Positions 8,060 through 16,919 are shown, numbered from the stretch's first letter. The stretch is 64,000 bases of DNA from Clostridia bacterium (GCA_017409005.1 JAFQTP010000003.1:1-64000); one strand, 5' to 3'. Notes: generated by a model from the sequence alone, not told the origin. Numbers and translations are program-made.

Positions 8060-8620
8060 ATGCACATAGAATTTGAAGCAAGGTTATTAGAAGTTGATGT
8101 TAAAAAATTTATTACCAAACTAAAAAATAGTGGTGCACAATTTAAAGGTGATTGGTTGCAAATTAGAAATTGTTACGATTTTACTCCAGTTCAAGAAAAT
8201 AGTTGGATTAGGCTTAGAACCAATGGCGAAGAAACAACCTTAACTATTAAGGAAGTTGGCTCGCATAAAATAGACGGAACTAAAGAATGTGAAATAGTGG
8301 TTTCCGATTTTAACACTACTAATGAAATTCTTAATAAACTTGGCTACAAGGCAAGGTCGAAGCAAGAAAATCGTAGAATTAGATATATGCTAGATGGTGT
8401 TGAAATAGATATCGATTTTTGGCCACTTATTCCAACGTATGTAGAGTTTGAGGCTGAATCGGAAGAAAAAATTAAACAAGTTTGCAAAAAGTTAGATATT
8501 AACTATAATTCTTTAACTACTTTAGATGTTGCAAGCATTTATAGCAAATATGGTAAGCCAATTAACACACTTCCACAAATAATTTGTTTAGAGGAAGAAC
8601 GTAAACAAGAAAAATTTTAA
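8060..8620 (+). CDS. CYTH-domain protein (class IV adenylate cyclase / thiamine-triphosphatase fold)
   Basis: This 186-aa protein has the hallmarks of the CYTH superfamily. An N-terminal ExExR strand (EFEAR) replaces the usual ExExK. Alternating charged strands follow (WIRLRTNG, TLTIKE, CEIVVSD, RRIRYMLDGVEIDIDFWP), and a late segment is YVEFEAES. CYTH proteins bind phosphorylated substrates with divalent metals in a tunnel and include cyclases, triphosphatases and polyphosphate-processing enzymes. The exact reaction cannot be told from sequence. The ATG at 8060 is preferred, with GGAG 6 bp upstream, over a GTG overlapping the previous stop. Confidence 0.8.
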   Translation: MHIEFEARLLEVDVKKFITKLKNSGAQFKGDWLQIRNCYDFTPVQENSWIRLRTNGEETTLTIKEVGSHKIDGTKECEIVVSDFNTTNEILNKLGYKARSKQENRRIRYMLDGVEIDIDFWPLIPTYVEFEAESEEKIKQVCKKLDINYNSLTTLDVASIYSKYGKPINTLPQIICLEEERKQEKF

Positions 8621-8630
8621 GTAGGACTTT

Positions 8631-9113
8631 ATGGAAAAAGTTGAATTAATTAAACGCTATTACAACGGAAAAATTAATGTGGGTGCTGTTTCAAACGAAA
8701 AGACCATTATAAAATTTGATGGCGAAAGTTTAGAAAACTCAGTTATAATTACTGAACGCACGTATTATTCCGACGAACACACTCAAACCACAATTAGTGG
8801 AACTTGTAAGTTGACCGATTTTTTTGATGATTTAGGTGAAAAAAGAAGTGCAATGTTTCAAATTTCTAATTTAATTAATAAGTTTGAAAAAGTTGTTAAC
8901 ACATATTCGCCTGATTTTGTAGAAGAAAATCCGCCTGCAAATTTAATTCCATATGTAATTAGAATTGATGAAAAATACTTCGAGTATGCTAACCGCGACA
9001 CATCAAACGAAAATTATAAATTTGCAGTAGCACTTGTTAATTTTAATCCATTATTAAATTTAAATAATAAAATGCTAAAATCGGTGTTAAACAGCGAATT
9101 ATTTAGTAAATAA
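8631..9113 (+). CDS. Hypothetical protein, last gene of the operon
   Basis: This 160-aa protein is predicted soluble, with no signal peptide or membrane segment and no motif that I recognise. The N-terminal half looks strand-rich (alternating Ile/Val/Thr, about 20-70) and the C-terminal half mixed. It begins 10 bp after the CYTH gene with a weak AGTAGG site. A terminator overlaps its stop codon, which marks the end of the operon. Co-transcription with the CYTH gene suggests a related role, but nothing in the sequence names it. Confidence 0.65.
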   Translation: MEKVELIKRYYNGKINVGAVSNEKTIIKFDGESLENSVIITERTYYSDEHTQTTISGTCKLTDFFDDLGEKRSAMFQISNLINKFEKVVNTYSPDFVEENPPANLIPYVIRIDEKYFEYANRDTSNENYKFAVALVNFNPLLNLNNKMLKSVLNSELFSK

Positions 9114-9137
9114 AAAGAGTTTTTAACTCTTTTTTTA
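9113..9137 (+). terminator. Terminator of the 823-9113 operon
   Basis: AAAGAGTT and AACTCTTT form an AT-rich stem followed by a T run. It begins at the last base of the stop codon. Confidence 0.75.
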
Positions 9138-9149
9138 ATTTAATTAACT

Positions 9150-9177
9150 TTGTGTTTTAAATCTAAAATAGTATACT
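9150..9177 (+). promoter_or_regulatory. Promoter of the flavoprotein gene
   Basis: TTGTGT (9150-9155) and TATACT (9172-9177) have a 16-bp spacer, just upstream of the gene at 9194, which would leave a very short leader. Confidence 0.5.
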
Positions 9178-9193
9178 TAGTTTAGAGGTTAAA

Positions 9194-10417
9194 ATGAGAA
9201 TAGGAATTGTTGGCGGTGGCGCTGCAGGAATGTTTTGTGCGGCAAATTTAAACGCATTAAAACATCAAGTTGTAGTACTTGAAAAAAATGCCGATACGCT
9301 TAAAAAACTTTTAATAACAGGGCATGGTAGGTGTAATGTTACAAACCTAAAGCAACCTGAGCAGTTTTTAGAAAACGTGCCACACAATAAAAATTTTTTG
9401 TTTAGTGCAATAAACACGTTTTCGCCTAATAATTTGGTTGAATTTTTAAATAATAACAAAATTGAAACTATGCAAGAAGATAATAACCGAATTTTTCCTA
9501 AAACTAACAAAGCCCAAACAATTAAAAATTGTTTTGATGCTCTGGCAAGTTTTAATGCTGATGTTAAACTTGAAACCGAAGTTTTAAGTGTGAGTAAACA
9601 AGATGGTGTTTTTGAAGTTAAAACATGCAACGGAACATATTTTTTTGATGCGTTAATTATTGCAACCGGCGGAGTAACATATCCAACCACCGGAAGCACT
9701 GGTTTTGGCTATAACGTGGCAAATAGCTTTAATGTGGATACTATTAAGCCAAGGGCAAGTTTGTGCGGAATTAGGCTTAAAAACACGCCAACAAACCTAG
9801 AAGGAACCCCACTTAATTGCAAACTTAGCATTTTAGAGGGGAATAAGGTTGTTGCAACTAACTTAGGCGAGTTTTTGTTTACAAGCTTTGGTGTTTCAGG
9901 CCCTAACGTGTTTACGCTTTCGGCAAAAACAGAAAAACATTCAATTGCCGGAAATGTTTTAAGTTTCGATTTATTGCCAAACTTAAGTTCTGAGCAAATT
10001 AAACAAACTTTAAAAACATATTTTAAAAATAATGCAACAAAATTTGTATTTCATGCACTAAATGGTTTAATAAACCAAAAACTTGCAAAATTTATACTTG
10101 CAAAATGCGATGTTTTAGAAAATAAACAATGTGCAAACATTTCTAATGACGAATTAAATAAAATTGCAGAGGCGTTAAAAACACTACGATTTGAAATTGA
10201 TAACTTTGATAATTTAGAACGTGCAACCATAACTAGGGGTGGTGTTAGTGTTAAAGAAATTAATCCTAAAACCATGGAGTGTAAAAAGGTTGAAAATTTG
10301 TTTTTTATTGGCGAGGTGCTAGATGTTGATGGACTTAGTGGCGGATATAACTTGCAAATAGCATTTTCAACGGCAGTTGCTTGTGCAAACTATTTAAATG
10401 GTTTAGGAGGAAATTAA
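9194..10417 (+). CDS. HI0933/YhiN-family FAD-dependent oxidoreductase
   Basis: This 407-aa flavoprotein starts with an FAD-binding Rossmann motif (GIVGGGAAGMFCA, about 3-15). The family motif ITGHGRCNVTN follows at about 42-52. The C-terminal motif GGVSVKEINPKTMECK then leads to FFIGEVLDVDGLSGGYNLQ, where FAD contacts are made. Members of this family are soluble, NAD(P)/FAD-dependent and widely conserved, but their substrate is not firmly known. AGAGG precedes the ATG. The stop codon overlaps the start of the next gene by one base (TAATG), which suggests coupled translation. Confidence 0.9.
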   Translation: MRIGIVGGGAAGMFCAANLNALKHQVVVLEKNADTLKKLLITGHGRCNVTNLKQPEQFLENVPHNKNFLFSAINTFSPNNLVEFLNNNKIETMQEDNNRIFPKTNKAQTIKNCFDALASFNADVKLETEVLSVSKQDGVFEVKTCNGTYFFDALIIATGGVTYPTTGSTGFGYNVANSFNVDTIKPRASLCGIRLKNTPTNLEGTPLNCKLSILEGNKVVATNLGEFLFTSFGVSGPNVFTLSAKTEKHSIAGNVLSFDLLPNLSSEQIKQTLKTYFKNNATKFVFHALNGLINQKLAKFILAKCDVLENKQCANISNDELNKIAEALKTLRFEIDNFDNLERATITRGGVSVKEINPKTMECKKVENLFFIGEVLDVDGLSGGYNLQIAFSTAVACANYLNGLGGN

Positions 10418-10929
10418 TGTATAAAAACCGAACTATATATGATTTAGAATTATTATTGCTTAGCCAAAAGAACATGATTGTTCAAACCAGAATTGTTAGT
10501 GCAATTTTTTCAGTTATTATTGCGGCAATTGGTGTTGTTTGCTTATTTATGCAAAAAATTGCTATGGGCATTTGCTTGCTTGTGGCGGCAGTGTTAGTGC
10601 TTGTTTTATTTGTAATTTTATGTAACTGGTTTTTAAAACTAACAATGCAAAAAAATTTAAAAAGCCGAAACATTGAAGTTGAATATTTGTTTTCAAATAA
10701 TTTAACAATAACTAGTTATGCCGATGGTCAAACAAGCACTCAAAGTTTTGAATATGCAAACATTTTTCAAATTATTGAAAACGAGGATTGTCTGCTTATT
10801 TGTCCAGGCAAAAACGATGGCTTAATTATGCGTAAAGACGAAGCGTTTAATGAATATAGAAATTTTATTATGGATAAAATGGGTAATAGATATATTGTTC
10901 AAATAAAAAGTAAAAAGAAAACTAAGTAG
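10417..10929 (+). CDS. YcxB-like membrane protein
   Basis: This 170-aa protein has two membrane segments at about 28-48 and 53-76. A C-terminal domain of alternating strands follows (about 88-165), resembling the YcxB-like domain. YcxB proteins are small membrane proteins of unknown role in Bacillota. The start at 10417 overlaps the previous stop and follows a perfect AGGAGG. An upstream ATG at 10381 lies inside the flavoprotein gene and is less likely. Confidence 0.7.
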   Translation: MYKNRTIYDLELLLLSQKNMIVQTRIVSAIFSVIIAAIGVVCLFMQKIAMGICLLVAAVLVLVLFVILCNWFLKLTMQKNLKSRNIEVEYLFSNNLTITSYADGQTSTQSFEYANIFQIIENEDCLLICPGKNDGLIMRKDEAFNEYRNFIMDKMGNRYIVQIKSKKKTK

Positions 10930-10938
10930 TTTAGTTAT

Positions 10939-10967
10939 TTGATTATTAAAAATTAATTTGTTATACT
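10939..10967 (+). promoter_or_regulatory. Promoter of trxB
   Basis: TTGATT (10939-10944) and TATACT (10962-10967) are 17 bp apart, 32 bp before the trxB start codon, with an AAAGGA ribosome site between. Confidence 0.7.
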
Positions 10968-10998
10968 TTGTTTAGTAATTTATAAAAGGAAAAATATT

Positions 10999-11928
10999 AT
11001 GGTTAAATATGATGTTGTAATTATTGGTGCTGGTCCTGGCGGACTTACTGCTGCAGTTTATGCTTTACGCAGTGGACTTAGTGTTGCTATTATAGAAAAG
11101 GGCATGATTGGTGGACAAGCTAGTTTAACAGCCGAAATTAAAAACTATCCAGGCTTTATTAACATTAGCGGAATGGATTTAGCAATGAAAATGCACGAAC
11201 AAGCAACCGAACTTGGTGCAGAAACAATTTATGGCGAGGTTACTAACGTTAATTTTGCTCCTATGAACAACCTAATTATTGTAGATGGCGAACAAGAAGT
11301 GTTTGGTAACACCGTTATTTTAAGCATGGGTGCTAAAGCCAGAACTTTAGGTGTTGCAGGCGAAGAAAAATTTATTGGTCGTGGCATTTGCTATTGCGCA
11401 GTTTGCGATGGTGCAATTTTTAAAGATAAAGAGGTTGTTTTGGTTGGTGGCGGAAATAGTGCGGTTGAAGATGCTGTTTATTTAAGCAACATTTGCAAAA
11501 AAGTTACTGTTATTAACAACTTGCCAACATTTACTTGCCAAGAGGGTGTTTTAAAGGAATTTGAAGCACAAAAAGCCGATAAACAAAACATTGTTGTAAA
11601 TCAAAACTCTTGTGTGCTTGAAATTATTGGTGAAAACCAAGTTGAAGCCGTTAAATTTTTAAATGACGATGGCAAAGAAGTTACACTTAATGTTGATGGT
11701 GTGTTTATTGCAATTGGTCGTACACCAGATACTAAAGTGGTAAGAAACTCTATTCATTTAGACGAACACGGATATATTGCAACCGACGAAAATTTAGAAA
11801 CTAACCAACCAGGGGTTTTTGCTTGTGGCGATGTTAGAGTTAAAGAACTTCGTCAAATTATTACTGCTTGTGCCGATGGTGCAATTGCAGCAACCAATGC
11901 AAATAGCTATATTACAAACAACGATTAA
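10999..11928 (+). CDS. trxB: Thioredoxin reductase
   Basis: This 309-aa enzyme of normal length transfers electrons from NADPH through FAD and a redox disulfide to thioredoxin in the cytoplasm. FAD binding is shown by GAGPGG at about 11-16. The active site is CAVCDG with cysteines at about 134 and 137, in place of the common CATCDG. The NADPH site GGGNSA lies near 150, and the C-terminal FAD motif GVFACGDVR near 275. It is a single-gene unit with its own promoter and a strong terminator. Confidence 0.95.
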   Translation: MVKYDVVIIGAGPGGLTAAVYALRSGLSVAIIEKGMIGGQASLTAEIKNYPGFINISGMDLAMKMHEQATELGAETIYGEVTNVNFAPMNNLIIVDGEQEVFGNTVILSMGAKARTLGVAGEEKFIGRGICYCAVCDGAIFKDKEVVLVGGGNSAVEDAVYLSNICKKVTVINNLPTFTCQEGVLKEFEAQKADKQNIVVNQNSCVLEIIGENQVEAVKFLNDDGKEVTLNVDGVFIAIGRTPDTKVVRNSIHLDEHGYIATDENLETNQPGVFACGDVRVKELRQIITACADGAIAATNANSYITNND

Positions 11929-11936
11929 TATAAATT

Positions 11937-11960
11937 AAAGAGGTTTTACACCTCTTTTTT
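11937..11960 (+). terminator. Terminator of trxB
   Basis: AAAGAGGT and ACCTCTTT pair around a 5-nt loop and lead into a T run. Confidence 0.85.
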
Positions 11961-12027
11961 TAATTGTATTTTAACCTTATTAAAAACAAAATCATATAAA
12001 CAACTATTGCATTTTTTAGGAGTTTAT

Positions 12028-13344
12028 ATGGCTAAATATTTTGGAACTGATGGCATTAGAGGCGTTGTTAACGACGAATTAAATTTTTTGCTTGCATATA
12101 GTGTTGGTAAAAGTTTGGCAACGTTTTTAACAAAGCACAAAAAAACAAAATCAGTAATTATAGGCAATGATACTAGAGTTAGTGCCGATTTAATTACACA
12201 TGCAGTTGCTTGTGGGCTTTGCGACTATGGTGTTAACGTTAAACTTATTGGAATTGTTCCAACTGGTTGCGTTTCATATTTATCAGGCAAACTAGATGTT
12301 GGGGCAGGAGTTATGATAACGGCATCGCATAATGCACCAAATATGAACGGAATTAAACTAATTAACAATTTGGGTTATAAATTTACAACTGCCGACGAGC
12401 TTGAAATTGAAAAATATATCGATTTAAATTTGCCTGCCACAAAACAAAAAGGAAAAATTGAAACTAGTTTAGAACTTGTAGAAAAATATGTTAACTTTTT
12501 AACTAGTGAGGTTGGTTGCAATTTAAGTGGTGTTAATGTTGCATTAGATACTGCATTTGGGTCGAACTATAAAATTGCAGAGCAAGTTTTTAAAAAATTA
12601 AACGCAAATGTAATTTTAATTAACAACGATTGTTGTGGCGAAAAAATTAATGTAGATTGTGGTGCACTTAATGTAAACAAATTAACACATGAAGTTAAAC
12701 TGCACAAATGCGATTTTGGTTTTGCGTTTGATGGTGATGCCGATAGGTTAATTGTTGTGTTAAAAGGTGGTAGGGTGTTAAACGGCGACGACATGCTTTT
12801 TGTGTTGGGCTGTTATCTACTTAACAAAAACAAATTAAATTCTAGGTGTGTTGTTGGAACCATTATGACAAATAGCGGAGTAGAAGAAAGTTTTAACGAG
12901 GTTGGAATAAATCTAATTCGAACCGATGTTGGCGATAGAAATGTGATTGAAGAAATGTTGAAAAATAATTATAGTTTGGGTGGTGAAAGTAGTGGGCACA
13001 TTTGTGTTTCGCAACTAAACACAACCTGTGATGCTTTAATTAATGCTTTATATTTACTAAAAATTGTTAAACTTGAAAATTTAAATTTAAACGAGTTTTT
13101 ACTCCATTTAAAAAAGGTTCCGCAAATAATTAAAAATGTTAAAGTAAGTAGTGATGTTCGAAAAACTTTTGATAGCAATTTAGTACTACGCAAACAGCTA
13201 TGCAAACTAAGCAAAAAGCACCAAAACACGCGGATTGTTGTGCGTCCGAGCGGTACTGAAAGTGTAATTAGAATTATGGCTGAGGGCGACCCATTTGAAA
13301 CAAATCAAGTTGTTCAAGAAATTGAAACTTTGTTAACAAAATAA
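12028..13344 (+). CDS. glmM: Phosphoglucosamine mutase
   Basis: This 438-aa cytoplasmic enzyme converts glucosamine-6-phosphate to glucosamine-1-phosphate on the way to UDP-GlcNAc for cell-wall synthesis. It starts with the GlmM signature KYFGTDGIRG. The phosphoserine loop is TASHN (Ser near 100), the metal loop DGDADR lies near 236-241, the sugar-binding GGESSGH near 317, and the phosphate-binding RPSGTE near the C-terminus. The ATG at 12028 follows TTAGGAG, and an upstream ATG at 12007 lacks a ribosome site. A bidirectional terminator separates it from the convergent gene. Confidence 0.95.
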   Translation: MAKYFGTDGIRGVVNDELNFLLAYSVGKSLATFLTKHKKTKSVIIGNDTRVSADLITHAVACGLCDYGVNVKLIGIVPTGCVSYLSGKLDVGAGVMITASHNAPNMNGIKLINNLGYKFTTADELEIEKYIDLNLPATKQKGKIETSLELVEKYVNFLTSEVGCNLSGVNVALDTAFGSNYKIAEQVFKKLNANVILINNDCCGEKINVDCGALNVNKLTHEVKLHKCDFGFAFDGDADRLIVVLKGGRVLNGDDMLFVLGCYLLNKNKLNSRCVVGTIMTNSGVEESFNEVGINLIRTDVGDRNVIEEMLKNNYSLGGESSGHICVSQLNTTCDALINALYLLKIVKLENLNLNEFLLHLKKVPQIIKNVKVSSDVRKTFDSNLVLRKQLCKLSKKHQNTRIVVRPSGTESVIRIMAEGDPFETNQVVQEIETLLTK

Positions 13345-13349
13345 AAAAT

Positions 13350-13375
13350 AAAAGCAGAAGTAACTTCTGCTTTTT
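13350..13375. terminator. Bidirectional terminator between glmM and the convergent gene
   Basis: AAAGCAGAAG and CTTCTGCTTT pair around TAA, with a T run on both strands, between two convergent genes. Confidence 0.85.
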
Positions 13376-13388
13376 GTTTTAAATAAAA

Positions 13389-14918
13389 TTATTTAGTTCC
13401 TTTACCATTGCCGTATCCGCTTGGCGGTGTATCTGTTGCCGATGTGCTTCCGCCACTTGGCATTGTTAATGGTCCACCGTTTTCCGAACTGTTTGGGTTG
13501 TTTGCAAACATTTGCCTATATAGTTTTAAAAATTCGGCATATTCATCTTGGTGTGCTTTAATATAGTCGTAGTCGATAATGCGGTTAAGCATTCTAATAA
13601 AGTTTTTATGTACTTTGCCCGGAAGTTTTAAATATTTTCTTGGTCCAACAACTTTTGCAGGGTCAATAAGTTTAACTAGTTCGGTTGGTTTAAATGTTCG
13701 CATTTCGTCTAGGAACTGAGTCAAGTTGTTGTCGTTTTCGAAGTTAGTAATTTTAAATGTTCTAGCAAAAAATTGTTGTAATGTTTCGGTGTTAATAACC
13801 GAGCTATTGCCAATAACATCGTTGCTTTTTAATTCGTTTAACAAACTCATAAGTTGAAGTTGATAGTGCATTGATGTGCTGTGTTCGTTAATGTGTTTGT
13901 AGTCTTCTAAATAAATGTCGCCTTCCGAAACTTCTTTAGCATTAAATCTTAAAAACTTTGATGGGGTGTTTCGGTAAACTTGCAAGCAGTTAACTGCCAT
14001 GTGGCAAAGGGCATACATAAGTTCAAAGTTTTCGTCGCGTATGTGAATATGGTGTGTGCCTGCAATTTTTTTAACGGCCTGAAACCTTGTGGTTTTGCCT
14101 TTTTTCTTGTGTGTTACCACTGCGTTGTGGTGTGTAGATTCAAATTTTTCTTTTAAATAGTCGGGAACTATAGTTGGGTTTTTAAGTTGAATTCCAAGTT
14201 GTTTTGCTGCATCTTCGCCAAGGTGTCCAATGCTATCAATTCGGGCAATTTGGCAAATACCTTTTGGTTCGCCACCAACAAGTAGTGTTAGGGGCATTGC
14301 AACAGTTGGCGAGTTTTGATAGTATTTTTCGTCGGCAACAAGCATATAGGTGTTGCCATCAATTTTACAACTTAAAAGTTTTCTAATTACAAAGCAAGGT
14401 CGGTCGTGTTTGCCAACGCCATTAATATATGTTTCGGCAACAACGGTTTTTGGTGCGTTAATAAGTTTTTGAATTAGTGTGTTACCAAGCATAAAAGGTT
14501 GATCGTCTTCTAAGTTAAATGTGTCTGAAATTTTTTCTAAGGTTTGTTTAGCAACAATTTCGCTAATATCACCATTTTTTGTTAATTTGCTTGCTGGCAT
14601 ATAAAATGTTGATGGTGGTGGAGTGGTTATTAATTCGCCTCGAGCTTCTTTAGGTTGGCTTGCAATTTGGGTTTGTTTCCAGGTATAATCACACCAGTTT
14701 TCAGCAACTTTTTTATATTTTTTTAGTTCGTCGATGTTATTAATTGCTTGTTGGCGTTTTGGTGTTAAAAGTTTTGCAACTTTTGCAGCCACTGGTGCAT
14801 AAGTTTGATATTCGGCATTTTGTTTAGGAACTACTCAAGTTCCGCTTCCTTTAAACTTTATAACGCCTCCATGAAAGTTTTGTCCGGTATAACGTTTCAG
14901 TTTTTTCTTATTTCCCAT
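13389..14918 (-). CDS. Hypothetical protein with an in-frame TGA near its N-terminus
   Basis: From an ATG at 14918 with a strong AGGGAG site, the frame runs 27 codons, meets TGA at 14835-14837, then stays open for 481 codons. The sequence around the TGA (GSGT-TGA-VVPK) would read naturally with Trp, so one TGG-to-TGA change or recoding could explain it. A GTG at 14792 would give a 467-aa product but has no ribosome site. The protein is soluble, rich in His, Gln and Lys, with a segment GTHHIHIRDENFELMY near 285 and a Gly/Ser/Pro-rich C-terminal tail. I do not recognise its family. It may be a pseudogene, a recoded gene or a sequence error. Confidence 0.7.
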
Positions 14919-14943
14919 AACCCACTCCCTTTATGTTAATTAA

Positions 14944-14972
14944 AGTGTAACATGAAATAATTTTATTTACAA
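14944..14972 (-). promoter_or_regulatory. Promoter of the minus-strand gene with the internal TGA
   Basis: On the minus strand TTGTAA (14972-14967) and TACACT (14949-14944) are 17 bp apart, about 25 bp before the ATG at 14918. This supports that ATG, and not the GTG at 14792, as the true start. Confidence 0.55.
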
Positions 14973-15068
14973 TAGCAAACTTACAAACTTAGTTTAAATT
15001 AACTAAATGATTTTTAAATATATATTGTTTATGTTAAACTAAATCTAGAAAATTAAAAGGATTTTATT

Positions 15069-15746
15069 ATGTTTGTAATTTCTAAAAGTTGGTATGAAAT
15101 TTTAAAAGAGAACCTAGAAAGTTCTCATTTTAAGAATTTGTGCGGTTGGTTAAATGAGGAGTATAATTCAAAAACTATTTACCCAAAACCAGAAAATGTT
15201 TTTAATGCTATTAACAAAGTTAAGTTTAACGATGTTAAAGTTGTAATTATTGGGCAGGACCCATATCATCAACCAAACCAAGCGCATGGGCTTAGTTTTT
15301 CGGTGGAGGGTGATGTTGCAATTCCGCCAAGTTTGCGTAACATTTTTAAAGAACTTAACGACGAACTAGGTTGCTATATTCCTAACAATGGTAACTTAAC
15401 AAAATGGGCAAAACAAGGCGTTTTAATGTTAAATAGTGTGCTAACTGTTGAATATAATAAACCAAACAGCCACAAGGGTAAAGGTTGGGAAGAAATTACC
15501 ACTGCAATAATTAATAAATTAAACGAAAGACCAGACCCGGTTGTGTTTTTGTTGTGGGGAGCAAATGCCAAGGCTATTGGTAAAAACATTAATAAAAACA
15601 AACACTATGTTTTAACGGCAGCACACCCAAGCCCAATGAGCGCAAACCAAGGTGGGTGGTTTGGAAACGGCTGTTTTAAACAAACTAACGAAATTTTAAA
15701 GCAACTTGGTAAAACAGAAATCGATTGGCAAATTGAAAACAGATAA
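15069..15746 (+). CDS. ung: Uracil-DNA glycosylase, family 1
   Basis: This 225-aa enzyme removes uracil from DNA as the first step of base excision repair. The water-activating loop GQDPYHQP lies at about 62-69 with the catalytic Asp. FLLWGANAK lies near 158-166, and the DNA-intercalation loop HPSPMSANQGG near 186, with Met where Leu is usual. The length is normal for the family. AAAAGGA precedes the ATG. It is a single-gene unit with a terminator. Confidence 0.96.
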   Translation: MFVISKSWYEILKENLESSHFKNLCGWLNEEYNSKTIYPKPENVFNAINKVKFNDVKVVIIGQDPYHQPNQAHGLSFSVEGDVAIPPSLRNIFKELNDELGCYIPNNGNLTKWAKQGVLMLNSVLTVEYNKPNSHKGKGWEEITTAIINKLNERPDPVVFLLWGANAKAIGKNINKNKHYVLTAAHPSPMSANQGGWFGNGCFKQTNEILKQLGKTEIDWQIENR

Positions 15747-15752
15747 ATTTAT

Positions 15753-15782
15753 AAAGCAAACTCTTTTGGGTTTGTTTTTTTG
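15753..15782 (+). terminator. Terminator of ung
   Basis: AAAGCAAAC and GTTTGTTTT pair (one G-T) over an 8-nt loop and run into T residues. Confidence 0.65.
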
Positions 15783-15806
15783 TTGGTTGTTTAGTTATTT
15801 TCGGTA

Positions 15807-15835
15807 TTTACAACCTTGTGCTTCTGTGCTAAAAT
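15807..15835 (+). promoter_or_regulatory. Promoter with extended -10 (TGTGCTAAAAT)
   Basis: TTTACA (15807-15812) and TAAAAT (15830-15835) are 17 bp apart, and the -10 is preceded by TGC. The same extended -10 string recurs before several genes in the window. Confidence 0.7.
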
Positions 15836-15864
15836 ACTTATAGCATTTAGTTAAGGAGATGCGT

Positions 15865-16446
15865 ATGAACTTACTTTTAAGTGCGGCAGATGTTGTTATT
15901 CCGCTAGTTATAATATTTTTAATTTTTGGTGTTGCGGCAGTTATTGTTGTGTTTTTAAAACGAAAATATGGCAATGATCGTGGCATGATTACAAAAGATA
16001 TTCCTAAAACTGTTTATGTAGAAATTAAAAAGTGTTATTTAAAACCAGAAGAGGTTTCGTTTTTAAAAAGCTTAACCAAGGTTTTGCCTGCCGAGTTTGT
16101 TGCTTACCCAAAAGTTGGTGTAGATAATTTGGTGCAACCTAAAAATGATAAGGTGTTATATAACACAATTTTAAGCCAGTATATAGATGTTTGTGTGTTT
16201 TTGCGTACCACCATGGAACCAATTTTAGCAATCGATTTATTTAGTGCAAGTCCAGTTGAACAGCAAATGAAAAAACTTCACCCAAATGTTATAAAGGCAA
16301 TGCAAACGGTTAAAATTCCGTTAATTCAATACCAAATTTCAGAAGAATATAATTTAATTGAACTTCGCACCAAAGTTATTGAAGCAATGCCATCTAAAAT
16401 GGTTGCAATGCTTAAAGATAAAGTTAAAAACGACACAAATTTCTAA
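15865..16446 (+). CDS. DUF2726-domain protein with N-terminal membrane anchor
   Basis: This 193-aa protein has one membrane segment at about 8-32. A soluble domain follows, starting EEVSFLKSL and carrying VGVDNLVQPK, VDVCVFL-like and PILAIDL segments, which match the DUF2726 nuclease-like fold. The function of this domain is not established. The ATG at 15865 sits 6 bp after AAGGAG, while the ATG at 15859 touches the ribosome site and is rejected. A terminator overlaps the stop codon. Confidence 0.75.
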   Translation: MNLLLSAADVVIPLVIIFLIFGVAAVIVVFLKRKYGNDRGMITKDIPKTVYVEIKKCYLKPEEVSFLKSLTKVLPAEFVAYPKVGVDNLVQPKNDKVLYNTILSQYIDVCVFLRTTMEPILAIDLFSASPVEQQMKKLHPNVIKAMQTVKIPLIQYQISEEYNLIELRTKVIEAMPSKMVAMLKDKVKNDTNF

Positions 16447-16463
16447 AATTGTGTCGTTTTATT
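16428..16463 (+). terminator. Terminator overlapping the stop of the DUF2726 gene
   Basis: AACGACACAA and TTGTGTCGTT form a long stem that spans the stop codon, followed by T residues. Confidence 0.8.
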
Positions 16464-16473
16464 TAACTTTGCC

Positions 16474-16502
16474 TTGATATTTTTTGCTAATAATGATATA
16501 CT
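16474..16502 (+). promoter_or_regulatory. Promoter of the SRP RNA
   Basis: TTGATA (16474-16479) and TATACT (16497-16502) are 17 bp apart. The predicted RNA 5' end at 16510 lies 8 nt after the -10 box. Confidence 0.85.
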
Positions 16503-16509
16503 AATAATA

Positions 16510-16774
16510 CCGCACTAGGCAGGGCAGTAGCGGCGTCCTAAACCCAAACGCTATATGTGGGGCTAACAAACTATATGCGGAAATAACTGAGCTTATTTTT
16601 AGTTTTAACCGGATTGTTGATTTTAAGGTCTTATGCAATACTTTGCTGTGAATCATGTCAGGGCCGGAAGGCAGCAGCATTAAATGGATTTAAGTATGTG
16701 CCATAAGGTAGCTTTAGAGGAGATTTGGTTTCTATTAGGGTAAGTTTCAAGTGTTTTCAATTATAGCCGTGCGG
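16510..16774 (+). ncRNA. ffs: Signal recognition particle RNA (large, Bacillus type)
   Basis: This is the RNA scaffold of the signal recognition particle that targets membrane and secreted proteins with Ffh. The universal domain IV loop is present at about 16658-16675 (GTCAGGGCCGGAAGGCAGCA). The ends pair (CCGCAC at 16510 with GTGCGG at 16769-16774). The length of about 265 nt matches the large RNA with an Alu domain found in Bacillus-like species. It ends in a T run at 16775-16781. Confidence 0.93.
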
Positions 16775-16788
16775 TTTTTTTATGCAAT

Positions 16789-16812
16789 AAAGTGGGTAAT
16801 ACCACTTTTTTT
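16789..16812 (+). terminator. Second terminator after the SRP RNA
   Basis: AAAGTGG and CCACTTT pair around GTAATA and are followed by T residues, just after the T run that ends the SRP RNA. Confidence 0.7.
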
Positions 16813-16856
16813 AACATTATTAAAAACTTTGCAATATAATTTTATATTAAAAAGTT

Positions 16857-16885
16857 TTGTTAATTAGCCAAACATATGGTAAACT
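16857..16885 (+). promoter_or_regulatory. Promoter of the CBS-domain gene
   Basis: TTGTTA (16857-16862) and TAAACT (16880-16885) have a 17-bp spacer, 34 bp before the start codon. Confidence 0.55.
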
Positions 16886-16919
16886 AATTTTGTAAGATTA
16901 TATAAAGGAATAATGTTTA

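Noticed and set aside
13389..14918. Selenocysteine at the in-frame TGA
   Set aside because: No cysteine-type active-site context and no visible selenocysteine-insertion hairpin just downstream. A Trp or nonsense reading fits the context better.
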